A stretch of 64,000 bases of DNA from Oxalobacteraceae bacterium OTU3CINTB1 (GCA_024123955.1 CP099652.1:5208001-5272000), one strand, 5' to 3'. Shown: positions 34,981 to 43,980, numbered from the stretch's first letter. Notes: generated by a model from the letters alone, not told the origin. A program made the numbers and translations.

Positions 34981-35998
34981 TTCGTTGCACAAATGCCCGA
35001 GTCGTCCCTAAATCGAGGCGCTGGCGGACTCTAGATGGGTTCACCGAGAAACCGAAATATCGAAGACGAATTGGAAGTAGCTTCACGCGGCGCGAATGGG
35101 GTGTGATTCGCTGCTAATCTGGCTGGACCAGGGCTTCTGCTGGGAAGGCGCTGCCATTACAGGCGTAAGCTCAGCCACCAATATAGGTAGGCGGCGATCC
35201 AATCTTGCCGGACCATCAAGGCTCTATTGAACTTGGCTTTGTGGGATGAGATGGCAGGATGCAAAGCTTGCTGAAGCTCGCTGGCCTCGATTGCGAAGTT
35301 CCGGACGAAGCACAGTGAGGTGCCGAAATAAGCATTTCGTCGTTCCGATTACAGCCAACCCAACGACTAGTAAATGCGTTTACTAGTCGACAGGACCGGT
35401 GTCAAAATGTGGGCGATTGGGCGTGGAAAACGCAGCATGTTACCGACTTCCGCCGTCAGTGGCGTAAGGTGCACCATAGTATCGACGCCATGATCCCGGA
35501 TCAGGCTATTGAAGTTACGGACAACACCACCGGCGATTCGCACATGCTGCAGTGCCTGCTCGACAAGGTTGACTTAAGCCAAGCCATCGCTGGGTGAAAG
35601 GCGATGGTGCCGACGACAACAAAGCCTGCCGTGAGGCGAGCGCCTTTCGCGCACACGCCAGCGTCCCAAGGCGTAAAAACGGCAAAACCCGAATTGACTG
35701 CCGACCTAGGGCTGAAGAGAGCAACGCGATACTGCACCTCATACGGCGCTCTGGTCGCAAGGTATGGAGGAAGTGAACCGACTACCATCGGTGCAGCCTG
35801 GCGGAAATCCAAATGGCTGCTTAACGCTACTAGGAGAACGACTGATGGCACGCTAGTTTGACAGTCAGGACGCCGAGTTGCAGATGCAGGAATCAGGTAT
35901 CAACGGCTTCACCCAACTCGGCGTGCCGACGACGGAGCCATGGACTAATTACGCTTGGGAAGAGAGGGATTAAGCTCTGAGTTTATTTGTGCAACAAA
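34981..35998. mobile_element. Degenerate IS5-family insertion sequence
   Basis: About 1 kb bounded by inverted repeats: TTCGTTGCACAAAT at 34981-34994 and ATTTGTGCAACAAA at 35985-35998 (13 of 14 bases match). Such GTTGCACAAA ends are typical of IS5-group elements. The interior encodes broken pieces of a DDE transposase in several frames. No clear target-site duplication was seen. The element lies about 150 bp upstream of the propeller-GGDEF gene. Confidence 0.8.
35034..35945 (+). pseudogene. IS5-family transposase, multiply frameshifted
   Basis: Pieces in shifting plus-strand frames match the conserved order of IS5 transposases: VDRTGVKMW (about 35385), FRRQWRKVHHSIDAM (about 35450), a GDGADDNKACREA block (about 35600; intact genes have GDGAYDTKACH), PRRKNGKT and EESNAILHLIRRSGRKVW (about 35665-35775), then LGERLMAR and INGFTQLGVPTT at the C-terminus. 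At least three frameshifts and several stops exclude a working enzyme, and the Tyr of the GDGAYD block has been lost. Confidence 0.8.
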
Positions 35999-36041
35999 GG
36001 CGATGCCGTGTGAAGCTTTCACAGCAGACTTTTCGTCACCT

Positions 36042-36596
36042 TTACGCTCCGAGATTTAGACTCGACACAATCAGCGGTCGATATGTCGTGTCGATTTGCG
36101 CCGGCGCCAGCTCCACATAACGCTTGGCACGTTCGTATGATTCGCCAGTTAGCTGTGCCAGATGTGCTAGTACTGCGTCTTCTGTCGGCATCACGCCGCG
36201 ACTATTACGCAATCCGCATGGGAGATTTGTCCAGACAACTCCATCCAAGCCTCGCGTCTTCGCCCATTCGGCGATTTCTGCGTCACAGCACCCGTAAGAC
36301 TTATCGTCCACCAAATTCCAGCGACCTATGTCCTTTGCCATCCGCGAAGTGATGCCCTCACGATGAGCCAGCGCCAGCATGGCGGCACTCACATCCTCGA
36401 CTGCCAGAAAGCACCAGTATGACTGCACCGCTTTTACGCCATCACAAAGCACCAGCGTGATACGGCCGTCATTTGATTCTCGCGCAAATTCGATCGGCAA
36501 CATCGGGCCGTCTGCTCTCCACTCACCTACGACGGGCAGGCTCCTAGGGTCCCAGACGAGCGATCCCCACCCAATGCAAGCTATTCCAATACCCAC
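36042..36596 (-). CDS. Conserved hypothetical protein, GWGSLVWDP type
   Basis: A 184-residue protein if started at the GTG at 36596, which follows a run of nine G and AGA; longer starts add unlikely sequence. The opening ACIGWGSLVWDPRSLPVVGEW and PMLPIEFARESNDGRITLVL are characteristic of a family of conserved bacterial proteins that recall gamma-glutamyl-cyclotransferase-like folds, but no activity is assigned. The C-terminus has TGESYERAKRYVELAPAQIDT. It lies upstream of the IS5 remnant and downstream of a double-HTH regulator on the same strand. The poly-G tract next to the start is prone to slippage. Confidence 0.7.
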   Translation of the reverse strand: MGIGIACIGWGSLVWDPRSLPVVGEWRADGPMLPIEFARESNDGRITLVLCDGVKAVQSYWCFLAVEDVSAAMLALAHREGITSRMAKDIGRWNLVDDKSYGCCDAEIAEWAKTRGLDGVVWTNLPCGLRNSRGVMPTEDAVLAHLAQLTGESYERAKRYVELAPAQIDTTYRPLIVSSLNLGA

Positions 36597-36793
36597 TCTC
36601 CCCCCCCCTTTATTTACATAGACGGCCGCAAGCGGAAATAGGGCCGCCCAAGATGCGACGTTCCTGTGCAATGCGGACGAAATCAGAGTTTCTGTTGCAT
36701 AGGACAGGCATTGGTAAAGGGGCGCCAATGGAAAAATCTCAGCGAGATGGAGGACACGCGAAACCCTAGAGCCAACTTATTGAGTCTATCCGC

Positions 36794-37312
36794 TTAGGCT
36801 AGAGGGGAGGATTCGCCGCTTTCGCTCTCAATCTGAAACCTGTGAAAGGACTTACTTATCGCGAGAAGCCTGACTTCAAGGTCATCTCCTTCTAACCCTT
36901 CGATAGCGAACTCACCCGTGGTACCCAGGGCTTTCACTAAGACGTCGAGAAGATCCAGCGTCGCGTTGGTGGTGCCGCGCTCCATCCTACTCAGGTGCAA
37001 TATCGAAACGCCACAACGTTCAGAGATCGACTCTTGGCTCCATCCCTTACCTTTTCGAACTTGCCGAATGCGCTCACCAACCTGGCTGCGTAGAGGAGAT
37101 TCGTAAGGTGCACCTCGAATTTGAACAAGCATAGATTCCAAGGTATCTAAGGTGTAACTTGCGCCCTTCTCTAGAGTCCATAGATATTGCCGGTGCAACC
37201 CAACCTGACGAGCGAATTCTGCAAGGGACAAGCCTTTGTGTGCTCGCCACTCTCGGATCACTATCGCATAACGTAGACGAAGGGGTATTTGTAAACAGGT
37301 TCTCTCGCTCAT
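36794..37312 (-). CDS. XRE-type regulator with two helix-turn-helix domains
   Basis: A 172-residue protein started at the ATG at 37312 (a GTG at 37327 is possible). Two Cro/C1-type HTH domains sit in tandem: the first at about residues 12-60 (REWRAHKGLSLAEFARQVG, LHRQYLWTLEKG), the second at about 75-125 (RIRQVRKGKGWSQESISERC, ILHLSRMERGTTNATLDLL). The acidic C-terminal 45 residues may be a dimer or ligand part. It is divergent from the unknown operon beginning at 37529, and a tandem 15-bp repeat in between is a likely binding site. Two HTH domains in one chain could read both repeats. Confidence 0.85.
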   Translation of the reverse strand: MSERTCLQIPLRLRYAIVIREWRAHKGLSLAEFARQVGLHRQYLWTLEKGASYTLDTLESMLVQIRGAPYESPLRSQVGERIRQVRKGKGWSQESISERCGVSILHLSRMERGTTNATLDLLDVLVKALGTTGEFAIEGLEGDDLEVRLLAISKSFHRFQIESESGESSPLA

Positions 37313-37359
37313 GCGCGAGAGGGTCACTCAAAAAATTGAAAAGCACCATATCCTAAAAC

Positions 37360-37389
37360 ATGACATACTATTTCATGACATACTATTTC
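37360..37389. repeat. Tandem 15-bp direct repeat, candidate operator
   Basis: ATGACATACTATTTC occurs twice head-to-tail (37360-37374 and 37375-37389), 48 bp upstream of the double-HTH regulator start and about 140 bp before the divergent operon. Tandem sites suit binding by the two HTH domains of the neighbouring regulator. Each unit also holds a TACTAT -10-like box. Confidence 0.65.
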
Positions 37390-37528
37390 TTTACAACAGA
37401 AGGGCTCTAGGCGTACACTTCGCGCACGTCGTAAATTTTTTCACCCGGACTTCCTCGCCACCGCCGCCCCCTTTCAACTTCCAATCAGGATTTGAAAATG
37501 GCGGCGTTGAGAGTGGCCTCTGACGAAC

Positions 37529-38233
37529 ATGCTTAACACACGAATTACTTACTCCGCTAGCGGCGCACCTTCTCATACGTTGCAACTAACGATGACGCCG
37601 GTGTGCAGCGCTCTAATTACCATCTCAGGCATGCAGATTGAGGTGGCCCACGGCATTGCCCATTGTGGACAAATCCGGACCGTCTGCAAAGGACTACTCA
37701 ATGATTATCACGCGTGGTCGGAAAGCCCTGTCGCATTAACATTGCGTGCATTGCATACTCTTCACACACAATGGCACGTAAGCGTCCCGGTAGGACTAAT
37801 CAATGCAAGCACGACGGGCTTAGAGCTAGTCATCGAGTACCGTGCCTCAAACGAAGATGCTTACGTTGCATTGCATTCTGTGTCGCTGTGCCGAGAGTTC
37901 GGCGCAGCGGGGGCTTATAGAATCTCGCATCCCGCCGAAGCAGCTAGTGACTGGCCAATCGAGATACAGGCCGCAGATGCGCAGCCTCTGGCCGTTGCGC
38001 TCAAACTTCTGGCCTTCGAACACGCGTCCTGGATAGACTTCAGCAGCTACCCTCCTGCTCCCGAACGGACGATAGACACAGAGGTAATGGGGCACCACAA
38101 GGAGGTTACCTCAATCGTGCCAGAGTATGCGCGTGCCGCATTCCGTGCATTCATGAAATCAGCAAAGGGGCAAGCGCATGCCGACACATTGGTGGGGCGA
38201 AAACGTGCATGGGAGCTGTTCTTGTGCACCTAG
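37529..38233 (+). CDS. Unknown protein, first gene of accessory operon
   Basis: A 234-residue protein not recognised. Predicted mostly beta with alternating hydrophobic strands (LQLTMTPVCSALITISGMQIEV), several Cys and His, and a segment GLLNDYHAWSESPVALTLRAL that shares its AWSES core with the protein encoded at 38644. No signal peptide or membrane segment. The ribosome binding site is weak. It heads a run of five same-strand genes ending in a HAD protein, facing away from a double-HTH regulator. Confidence 0.6.
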   Translation: MLNTRITYSASGAPSHTLQLTMTPVCSALITISGMQIEVAHGIAHCGQIRTVCKGLLNDYHAWSESPVALTLRALHTLHTQWHVSVPVGLINASTTGLELVIEYRASNEDAYVALHSVSLCREFGAAGAYRISHPAEAASDWPIEIQAADAQPLAVALKLLAFEHASWIDFSSYPPAPERTIDTEVMGHHKEVTSIVPEYARAAFRAFMKSAKGQAHADTLVGRKRAWELFLCT

Positions 38234-38321
38234 TTGGAACTGATTCCTGGGTGAAGGCAACGCTAACGACACTGATGATGCCGGGTACGCAATTGAACAG
38301 CACAGGCGAACGAGGGGAACT

Positions 38322-38585
38322 ATGGGCACTCACGACGAACCGAATAACGAAGCAGTAATTACAAAGGGCAAGCCTACGGAGAGCAGCTCCCCTGCAACGC
38401 TAGAGGACATCGAGGCCATGGCCGCTGACGGCACTTTAGAGACATTCCTGTCCGAACACGCCGTACCCGAACGTGACACGAAGTCAAAGCCCCGCGAATT
38501 GCCCTTTGCCTCGATAGAGCCATTTGATCGCAATACCTTTGACTACGCCAAGCATTGTGATTCCATGGCCGCCCGGGAAAAATAA
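38322..38585 (+). CDS. Small acidic unknown protein
   Basis: An 87-residue, polar and acidic protein with GAGGGG just before its ATG. The sequence (THDEPNNEAVITKGKP, SPATLEDIEAMAADGTLETF, FDRNTFDYAKHCDSMAAREK) looks largely disordered with one helix, as in small adaptor or antitoxin-like proteins. No family recognised. It lies 88 bp after the first gene and 58 bp before the next in the accessory operon. Confidence 0.6.
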   Translation: MGTHDEPNNEAVITKGKPTESSSPATLEDIEAMAADGTLETFLSEHAVPERDTKSKPRELPFASIEPFDRNTFDYAKHCDSMAAREK

Positions 38586-38643
38586 CATTCCGGGACTACG
38601 CAGCCAACGACGTCTCAACCTTCCCCTTAATAGGTAAACCTCC

Positions 38644-39417
38644 ATGCTACAACTCGAAATTGACTACACACTCACCGACGGCTCTGCCGGGACATTTGGC
38701 ATCGCGGTCCTAAACAAAAACACTAAAGCCATGGGCCGAATTCAATACAGTGTTGAGGCCACGAGCGGCTCGTGCTACGGATCGCTCGATCATTACTGGG
38801 CGTGGAGTGAGTCGCACTACATTTGCATAGCGCGAATCATAAATGACAAGGGAGAGTTCCTCCGCGATCACCTGGGTCGCGCACCGGTCGAAGCGATGGA
38901 AATCCGTATTGCCGGCGTTTCACCGTACGGCGGCAGCGCTAAGCCTGTGGAGATGTCTCGGATCACCTTGATTCGCACTTCGTCGGGCACCGTTCGCGCC
39001 ATGGCCGACGGAGCCATCTGCCGAGGCGCGTGGCCGCTGTCGCTAGAAAAATCGAACGAGGACATCCCGAACCAGATCACTGCTCTTTGCCTTATGTGTA
39101 ATCATCAGTACGCAGTCGAGTTTGCAGCGTGTCCGGCGCTACCACCGCTTCATAGCAAGCTGCTGACGGGCAGTGATGCTATGTTGTTCCTGGAGGACTA
39201 TCCATTTGGAATAGCGCCTTGGGTACATGCGTTTGTTTCCAATTTTTACCCAATGGCACTTCACAGGGAAGGCCAAGTGATCGATCGTGCCGCTTGGGAT
39301 AACCTGGTTCTCCCCTCGACCCTTTACCACCGCGCCGCAGCGGTGAATAGCTTCCAAACTAATACTTATGCCACCGCTGAAAATGCCAATAGCAATCCCG
39401 CCAGACTTCCCGGTTGA
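38644..39417 (+). CDS. Unknown protein with AWSES motif
   Basis: A 257-residue protein not recognised. The N-terminal half is beta-rich (QLEIDYTLTDGSAGTFGIAVL) and contains GSLDHYWAWSESHYICIARI, related in spacing to a stretch in the first gene of the operon. The C-terminal half holds a Cys-x-x-Cys (LCLMCNHQY) and a Trp/Phe-rich part (FGIAPWVHAFVSNFYPM). No signal peptide. It overlaps the following gene by 50 nt in another frame. Confidence 0.6.
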   Translation: MLQLEIDYTLTDGSAGTFGIAVLNKNTKAMGRIQYSVEATSGSCYGSLDHYWAWSESHYICIARIINDKGEFLRDHLGRAPVEAMEIRIAGVSPYGGSAKPVEMSRITLIRTSSGTVRAMADGAICRGAWPLSLEKSNEDIPNQITALCLMCNHQYAVEFAACPALPPLHSKLLTGSDAMLFLEDYPFGIAPWVHAFVSNFYPMALHREGQVIDRAAWDNLVLPSTLYHRAAAVNSFQTNTYATAENANSNPARLPG

Positions 39418-39742
39418 ACAGCCAGTGGCCGCGCTCACCGGCGCGCAGCCGAAGATAGCGGTCCGCTACGACGCTCACAGCGGGTCATACACGACAGCAC
39501 TTCCAGATGCAGAACTGCTAGCTCGCTACGAAATGTGCGAGGACCTCGCGCGGCAACTGGAACAGAAGTGCCGGAAAAATCGAGACACAAAATATTCTCA
39601 AATGTCTGAGTCGGAAATTCTGATATCGCTGCTCAGTAAGTTGCTCCAGGCAGGCTGGGGATCTAATGCCGAAATGAGATGGGTGATCCGTCGCACCGCC
39701 GAAATTCTCGGGTGGCCCGCTCCAGCAGCGGCCAATGCGTAG
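39368..39742 (+). CDS. Small unknown helical protein
   Basis: A 124-residue protein whose start is uncertain (ATG at 39368 or 39383), overlapping the previous gene. After a Pro-rich beginning it is mostly helical: DAELLARYEMCEDLARQLEQKC at about residues 47-68 and SEILISLLSKLLQAGWGSNAEMRWVI at about 80-106. This resembles proteins of about 100 residues that accompany effectors, but no family is recognised. It ends 6 bp before the HAD gene. Confidence 0.55.
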   Translation: MPPLKMPIAIPPDFPVEQPVAALTGAQPKIAVRYDAHSGSYTTALPDAELLARYEMCEDLARQLEQKCRKNRDTKYSQMSESEILISLLSKLLQAGWGSNAEMRWVIRRTAEILGWPAPAAANA

Positions 39743-39748
39743 ATAAAG

Positions 39749-40342
39749 ATGAATTTGCAACTTGACGACAGAGATTCGAAAAACATGCAAAATCTAAAAT
39801 CGGAGGCTGCTTCTGAGCAAAGACGGCCGTTAGTCTTCTTAGACATTGACGACGTCCTATGTGTGGATCGCACACTCAACACTCGCCAGGTCTCGGCTGC
39901 ACTTGCTGGCGACGTCACAGTGAACGCAGATGAAGTGTGGAAGCATATCTTTCACGCAGCTGCGGTGGAAAATCTCCGACAGCTGCACGCCGAGTATGGC
40001 CCGGATTACGTAGTCAGCTCATCATGGACGCTACACCTCAGCAGAGAGCAGCTGTGTGCCACATTTCAACTTACCGGATTGGATTTTGTAGCAGAGAATC
40101 TACACCAATTCTGGTGTTGCCCACGCGACGAGGGAAGTTGCCGCCTTTGGGAAATTGAGGCGTGGCTCGACACCCATTTGCCTAAGGGGGCCATGCCATT
40201 TGTGATTATCGACGATGTCATAAGCGGCGGGTCGTTAGTTGGGTCCGACCTCGAGACGCACACTGTTTTTTGCAATGCCAGCGCAGGTTTCATGTACCCG
40301 CAGCTGCAGGCCGCCCGGAAAATTTTATCCGCCAATATGTAA
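39749..40342 (+). CDS. HAD-superfamily phosphatase-like protein (HAD_SAK type)
   Basis: A 197-residue protein with the HAD motif I VFLDIDDVLCVDR (nucleophile Asp32, general acid Asp34), motif II-like DYVVSSSWTLHLS and motif IV-like FVIIDDVISGG. The layout (long insert after motif I, SSSW motif) is that of HAD domains described in Swiss-army-knife RNA-repair proteins, where they are predicted to remove phosphates from RNA ends. It closes the accessory operon starting at 37529. Other small HAD phosphatases are possible, so the RNA link is tentative. Confidence 0.75.
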   Translation: MNLQLDDRDSKNMQNLKSEAASEQRRPLVFLDIDDVLCVDRTLNTRQVSAALAGDVTVNADEVWKHIFHAAAVENLRQLHAEYGPDYVVSSSWTLHLSREQLCATFQLTGLDFVAENLHQFWCCPRDEGSCRLWEIEAWLDTHLPKGAMPFVIIDDVISGGSLVGSDLETHTVFCNASAGFMYPQLQAARKILSANM

Positions 40343-40861
40343 GCACAAGGCAAACTCATATCCAACAAATGCACAGCCCGCCCACCTTCGCCAAATGGCG
40401 CAGCATCGGATCAAGACTAGCGCTCTAGCTCACCAGATTTGGGCGGCGCGCTTAGAGGTGGATACCGTGAACGAGCGCGCCGTCAACAAGGCCAGGCTCA
40501 TGTTCACCCATAATCTAGCATTGGGGATACATCTATCCGCGACGTCATCATGGCATACTGGCCATAGACCATCCTTGGCCGCATCGTACGACACAACCAC
40601 CGCATTAGGCTCAACGGCGATTCATTACGTGCCGACGGCCCAGGACGGTGGAAAGGAGATAAACACCGCCCTTTCGTGCCGTCCATCAATTACAACTTTA
40701 CCGCTTAGCACCATCTCATGCGCAGCCGGGCACAATAGGTCGAAATGGGTGGGTACGTTCATCGAAATACCCATCTAGGACGACAATTACCGTGTCATAG
40801 CGTAAATCCGTTTTAACTGACCGTTTTTACGTCTTGAGTTTCGCTGTGAAACGAAGCCCCC
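40343..40861. other. Region without an intact gene, possible decayed ORF
   Basis: The minus strand holds a 49-codon ORF (about 40627-40776, containing FDLLCPAAHEMVLSGKVVIDG) and, after a stop, a further stretch in another frame with protein-like composition. It may be the remains of a gene, but I recognise no family. Confidence 0.35.
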
Positions 40862-42811
40862 TTACGACTTCAGGATATCAGGCACGTCACAGAATAATAA
40901 GTGACTATCGTACGTTCCGCCGAAGTGGATGATGTGCTTGCCTTTGTTACGTGTTCTAGGGCGCAAGGTCTGCATACGTGTCGCCATGGCTTCCTTGGGA
41001 CCGCCCAGACTGAGCATCGCACCTGGATGGCCCGGTACAAACGTCAGTCCATCGGCTGGATAGGGAATTGGGGCTTCGCCAAAGCTAAACGGTATAAAGG
41101 CCGGAAAGCGAAACGCCGTCACCGCCAATTCAAGTACTTCACCTGCGCTGTATCGCATTGCCATCGGCGACAGAGCGATATCAACCGGCACAACGTCACC
41201 GGCTTTTAACCGCAGCTCGCGGCGCATCGCGAGCACGGGGTTGAGCGTCGTTGACCGCTGCGTATCAAGCTCCCGCAGTGATACGCGTAGCAGACCAGTA
41301 GAGGTATTGCTGTCAGGCGCCCCCGGCAGTAACTCCTTGAGGCGTGCCGCCAAACCCGGGCGCTTGCGCACACTGACGGCGATATCCATATCGTCCGCGC
41401 CGTCAGCCTCTACCCATAGCCGCAAAGTCATGTAACCACTGATTTCGCTATCATCTGTAAAAGTATGCAACCAGACCGTTTTGCCATTGTCCGCCGAGTG
41501 TTTTGACTGTTTCGCGCTTGGGGCAGCCGTTGGCGCCAGGCCCTGTGATTGCAGAAATAACTTCCTGGTTATCGCCCGCGCTGGCGGAAACATCGACTCA
41601 CTGCGTCCGACTATGTCCTTGCCGCCCGGATTTAGAACAGCCATGCGCACCGGCGCAGTATTTATCCACCCATTCTGCTCGCCCTTTGCATAGTAATCGA
41701 AGAACCGCCGAAGATCTTCCACATTCTCAGGCGTGTAATAATCCGTCCACTCTTGCGTGTTGTGTACGCGAAGCCATTTGTGACTGCTTCCCAAGTGCCG
41801 CCATGCGTCAAAGGTCCCGACCGTATGCGCCATATTGGTATAACTCGCGACGACATAGACTGGGACCTCAATTCGTTCCACCCGCGCACGCCGGTCTTGC
41901 CAGAAGGCGTTCATCAACGGATTGTCGAGCAACATCCTCGGCTGATCTTCAACATAACCTTGGCCGGCGAGGCTCTGGATAATTATCTCGCCAAACATTA
42001 CCGGTGCCGGCACGCTAGCTGGCCCCTGATCCATTAGCCCCTCCCAAGGAGCGATGGCGACCAAGTGCGGCGGGCGCTCGGCGGCGATGAACCACTGCGA
42101 CACAGCGAGCCATGAATTGCCTGACATGACAACTTTGCCGTTACACCACGGTTGCGCAGCAATCCACTCTATGAAATCGTATCCGTCCTCGGCTAGTTGT
42201 CGTCCCCAGTAATTAACATTTCCTTCGGAGTTCAGCGCTCCACGTGGATCGGGGTTGACCACCGCATACCCATGGGCGCACCAGTACGCGGGATCAGCGC
42301 CCTCGAAACGTTGCAACTCGGATACTAGGTTAAGCGGAACACCCGAGCGGTTAGGCAAGTCGTCCAGCCATTGTCCCCCCATCGCCTTGCCATAGGGGCT
42401 CCAACTGAAAATGGCTGGTGCTTTTGCGTCATTGGCCGGACGAAATACATCGGTGTAAATCGTCGTACCGTCCCGCAATTTCATGGGCACGTCGCGTTCG
42501 AAAATAATATCGACGGGTAACGCCCGCGCGCCCTCCCGCCTTACGGTACCTGCTTTTAGAGTCCATTTTCCAGGCTTGAATCCGGGATAGCGGGCACGCG
42601 CTGCGGTCACTGGAAGCAGCTTGCGATACGTCACGGGAAAAATCCCTTCCGGCGCTTCTGGCGTAGGATACACCTTCGTCGGTATCACAATAACGTCGGG
42701 CGTGGCGCCGGGGTATCGACTGCCAGAGGCCGTGACGAGGGACGGCAATGCGCTTGAAGCCAGCAAAGAGCTCAGACGTATCAACAGGTTGCGTCGAGTA
42801 ATGGATTCCAT
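40862..42811 (-). CDS. Exported CocE/NonD-family (X-Pro dipeptidyl-peptidase S15) hydrolase
   Basis: A 649-residue alpha/beta hydrolase. I start it at the ATG at 42811 behind AAGGAG; the N-terminus TRRNLLIRLSSLLASS fits a twin-arginine signal. The catalytic domain includes DVPMKLRDGTTIYTDVFRP, SWSPYG, NPDPRGALNSEG, and the nucleophile elbow VVMSGNSWLA with Ser233. The C-terminal jelly roll (SGYMTLRLWVEADGADDMDIAV) is typical of CocE/S15 enzymes that cleave esters, amides or beta-lactams. The gene is divergent from a MarR regulator with repeated operator-like sequences between them, so it is likely inducible by a substrate-like ligand (inference). Confidence 0.9.
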   Translation of the reverse strand: MESITRRNLLIRLSSLLASSALPSLVTASGSRYPGATPDVIVIPTKVYPTPEAPEGIFPVTYRKLLPVTAARARYPGFKPGKWTLKAGTVRREGARALPVDIIFERDVPMKLRDGTTIYTDVFRPANDAKAPAIFSWSPYGKAMGGQWLDDLPNRSGVPLNLVSELQRFEGADPAYWCAHGYAVVNPDPRGALNSEGNVNYWGRQLAEDGYDFIEWIAAQPWCNGKVVMSGNSWLAVSQWFIAAERPPHLVAIAPWEGLMDQGPASVPAPVMFGEIIIQSLAGQGYVEDQPRMLLDNPLMNAFWQDRRARVERIEVPVYVVASYTNMAHTVGTFDAWRHLGSSHKWLRVHNTQEWTDYYTPENVEDLRRFFDYYAKGEQNGWINTAPVRMAVLNPGGKDIVGRSESMFPPARAITRKLFLQSQGLAPTAAPSAKQSKHSADNGKTVWLHTFTDDSEISGYMTLRLWVEADGADDMDIAVSVRKRPGLAARLKELLPGAPDSNTSTGLLRVSLRELDTQRSTTLNPVLAMRRELRLKAGDVVPVDIALSPMAMRYSAGEVLELAVTAFRFPAFIPFSFGEAPIPYPADGLTFVPGHPGAMLSLGGPKEAMATRMQTLRPRTRNKGKHIIHFGGTYDSHLLFCDVPDILKS

Positions 42812-42904
42812 GACAACTCCTTTAGTCCTCGTGGATCTCATGGCGCCCCCTCGTCCCAAAAAAAACCATGATTGTGGTTGAGCCAGCATAATGAGATAAT
42901 GATT

Positions 42905-42934
42905 GAACTCTATCATGTACATAGAACTCTATCA
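42905..42934. repeat. Direct repeats between CocE-type hydrolase and MarR gene
   Basis: GAACTCTATCA occurs at 42905-42915 and 42924-42934, a 19-bp period, with the palindrome ATGTACAT between them. The position between divergent hydrolase and MarR genes, just before the MarR start at 42947, fits an operator. Confidence 0.5.
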
Positions 42935-42946
42935 ATAAGGAATTAC

Positions 42947-43453
42947 GTGCGATCAACTCCCCGCCTCAGCCCGGCTGACCATGCTCCCCCCAATCACGCG
43001 CGCGCCCCGCTCGGTTTCCTGTTGAGGCAAGCGGCAGCCGCACATAGGCTGGACATGGAGCGGGCCCTTGCTGACCTCCAAGTAACGCCACCGCAGTTTC
43101 TGGTACTGCGCCTGCTCGCGGAGCATCATGGCAGTTCAAATGCAGAGTTGTCCCGCATGACGGGGCTGACGACGCCGACCGTTACCGTTATTGTGAACAA
43201 CCTAAAACGCAGGGAAGCTTTGGTGAGCCGCGCCCATGCCGTCAATGGCCGGGTGAGGCATCTTGATCTGACAGCGACAGGCGCCGAATTGCTATCGGCT
43301 TGCAAACTCCGCGCGGCCAAGGTTGAACAGGGATTGGAAGCAGGATTATCCCCTAGTGAGGTTGCAATCATCTCGCGCTGGTTGCTGCGCTCGGAATTAG
43401 GTTTAACGGGCGAGGGTTCCGATCGTGAGCATCGACCGACCGTGAGTGATTAA
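42947..43453 (+). CDS. MarR-family transcriptional regulator
   Basis: A 168-residue winged-helix regulator. I choose the GTG at 42947 with AAGGA upstream; an ATG at 42872 is in frame but would overlap the operator region. The helix-turn-helix and wing are seen as FLVLRLLAEHHGSSNAELSRMTGLTTPTVTVIVNNLKRREAL, written here in parts (SNAELSRMTGLTTPTV, IVNNLKRREALVSRA) and HLDLTATGAELL. Divergent from the CocE-type hydrolase gene, which it probably represses. Confidence 0.87.
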   Translation: MRSTPRLSPADHAPPNHARAPLGFLLRQAAAAHRLDMERALADLQVTPPQFLVLRLLAEHHGSSNAELSRMTGLTTPTVTVIVNNLKRREALVSRAHAVNGRVRHLDLTATGAELLSACKLRAAKVEQGLEAGLSPSEVAIISRWLLRSELGLTGEGSDREHRPTVSD

Positions 43454-43674
43454 CTAGCTTTTCTTTTTAAATGGACTGCTTTGCCGTCTTTACGATTATC
43501 CAGTTGGTCTGGATACGGTTTATGGTGCCCAGTGCAAGCATCCCGCAACAATAGAAGTCTGTCGATTCGCATCGTAATCCGCTCCACTTCTTCGCATAAT
43601 TCGCAAGCGAATTTGATCCACATTTAAGACGCGGCCCTGCTTTTTACATTAATCGCGGACTTGGAGTAATCGAC

Positions 43675-43980
43675 GTGGAATTACTAGTCATTATTTGGAT
43701 GCTACTGCATTTGAGAGCAGATCTTGTTGAAAGAGACGCCAGGCGGCTTGGCAGCTCCAGAAACACCGTGACCGCTACATGCACGTCGAAAACGGTCTAC
43801 GCTGAGCGGCAATACACCCGCGACATCGACAAACACGCGTTCCAGCCTCAGGCGCTCCACAAGATCGAGGCAACTAAGTCGCGCAATCAGCGGCGCACGC
43901 TTAAAGAGATCCATGATGACCTAAAAAAATGGGGAGCTCGTGGGGCTCACGACAGGGTCGAGCCATCCGCGAGGACCTAG
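43675..43980 (+). pseudogene. Possible IS21-type transposase (IstA) remnant
   Basis: The reading frame contains VERDARRLGSSRNTVTATC, like the N-terminal HTH of IstA (ARRLGxSRNTV), and RRTLKEIHDDLKKWGARGAHDRV, like the segment preceding the DDE domain. The stretch between is far too short and no DDE residues remain. A similar piece (RRTLKRIHEGLKELGFES) occurs near 46118-46171. I read both as debris of one element type; low certainty. Confidence 0.4.

Noticed and set aside
40239..40778. 179-residue plus-strand open frame after the HAD gene
   Set aside because: Its first third overlaps the HAD gene in another frame, and the rest shows low-complexity composition without a start signal.
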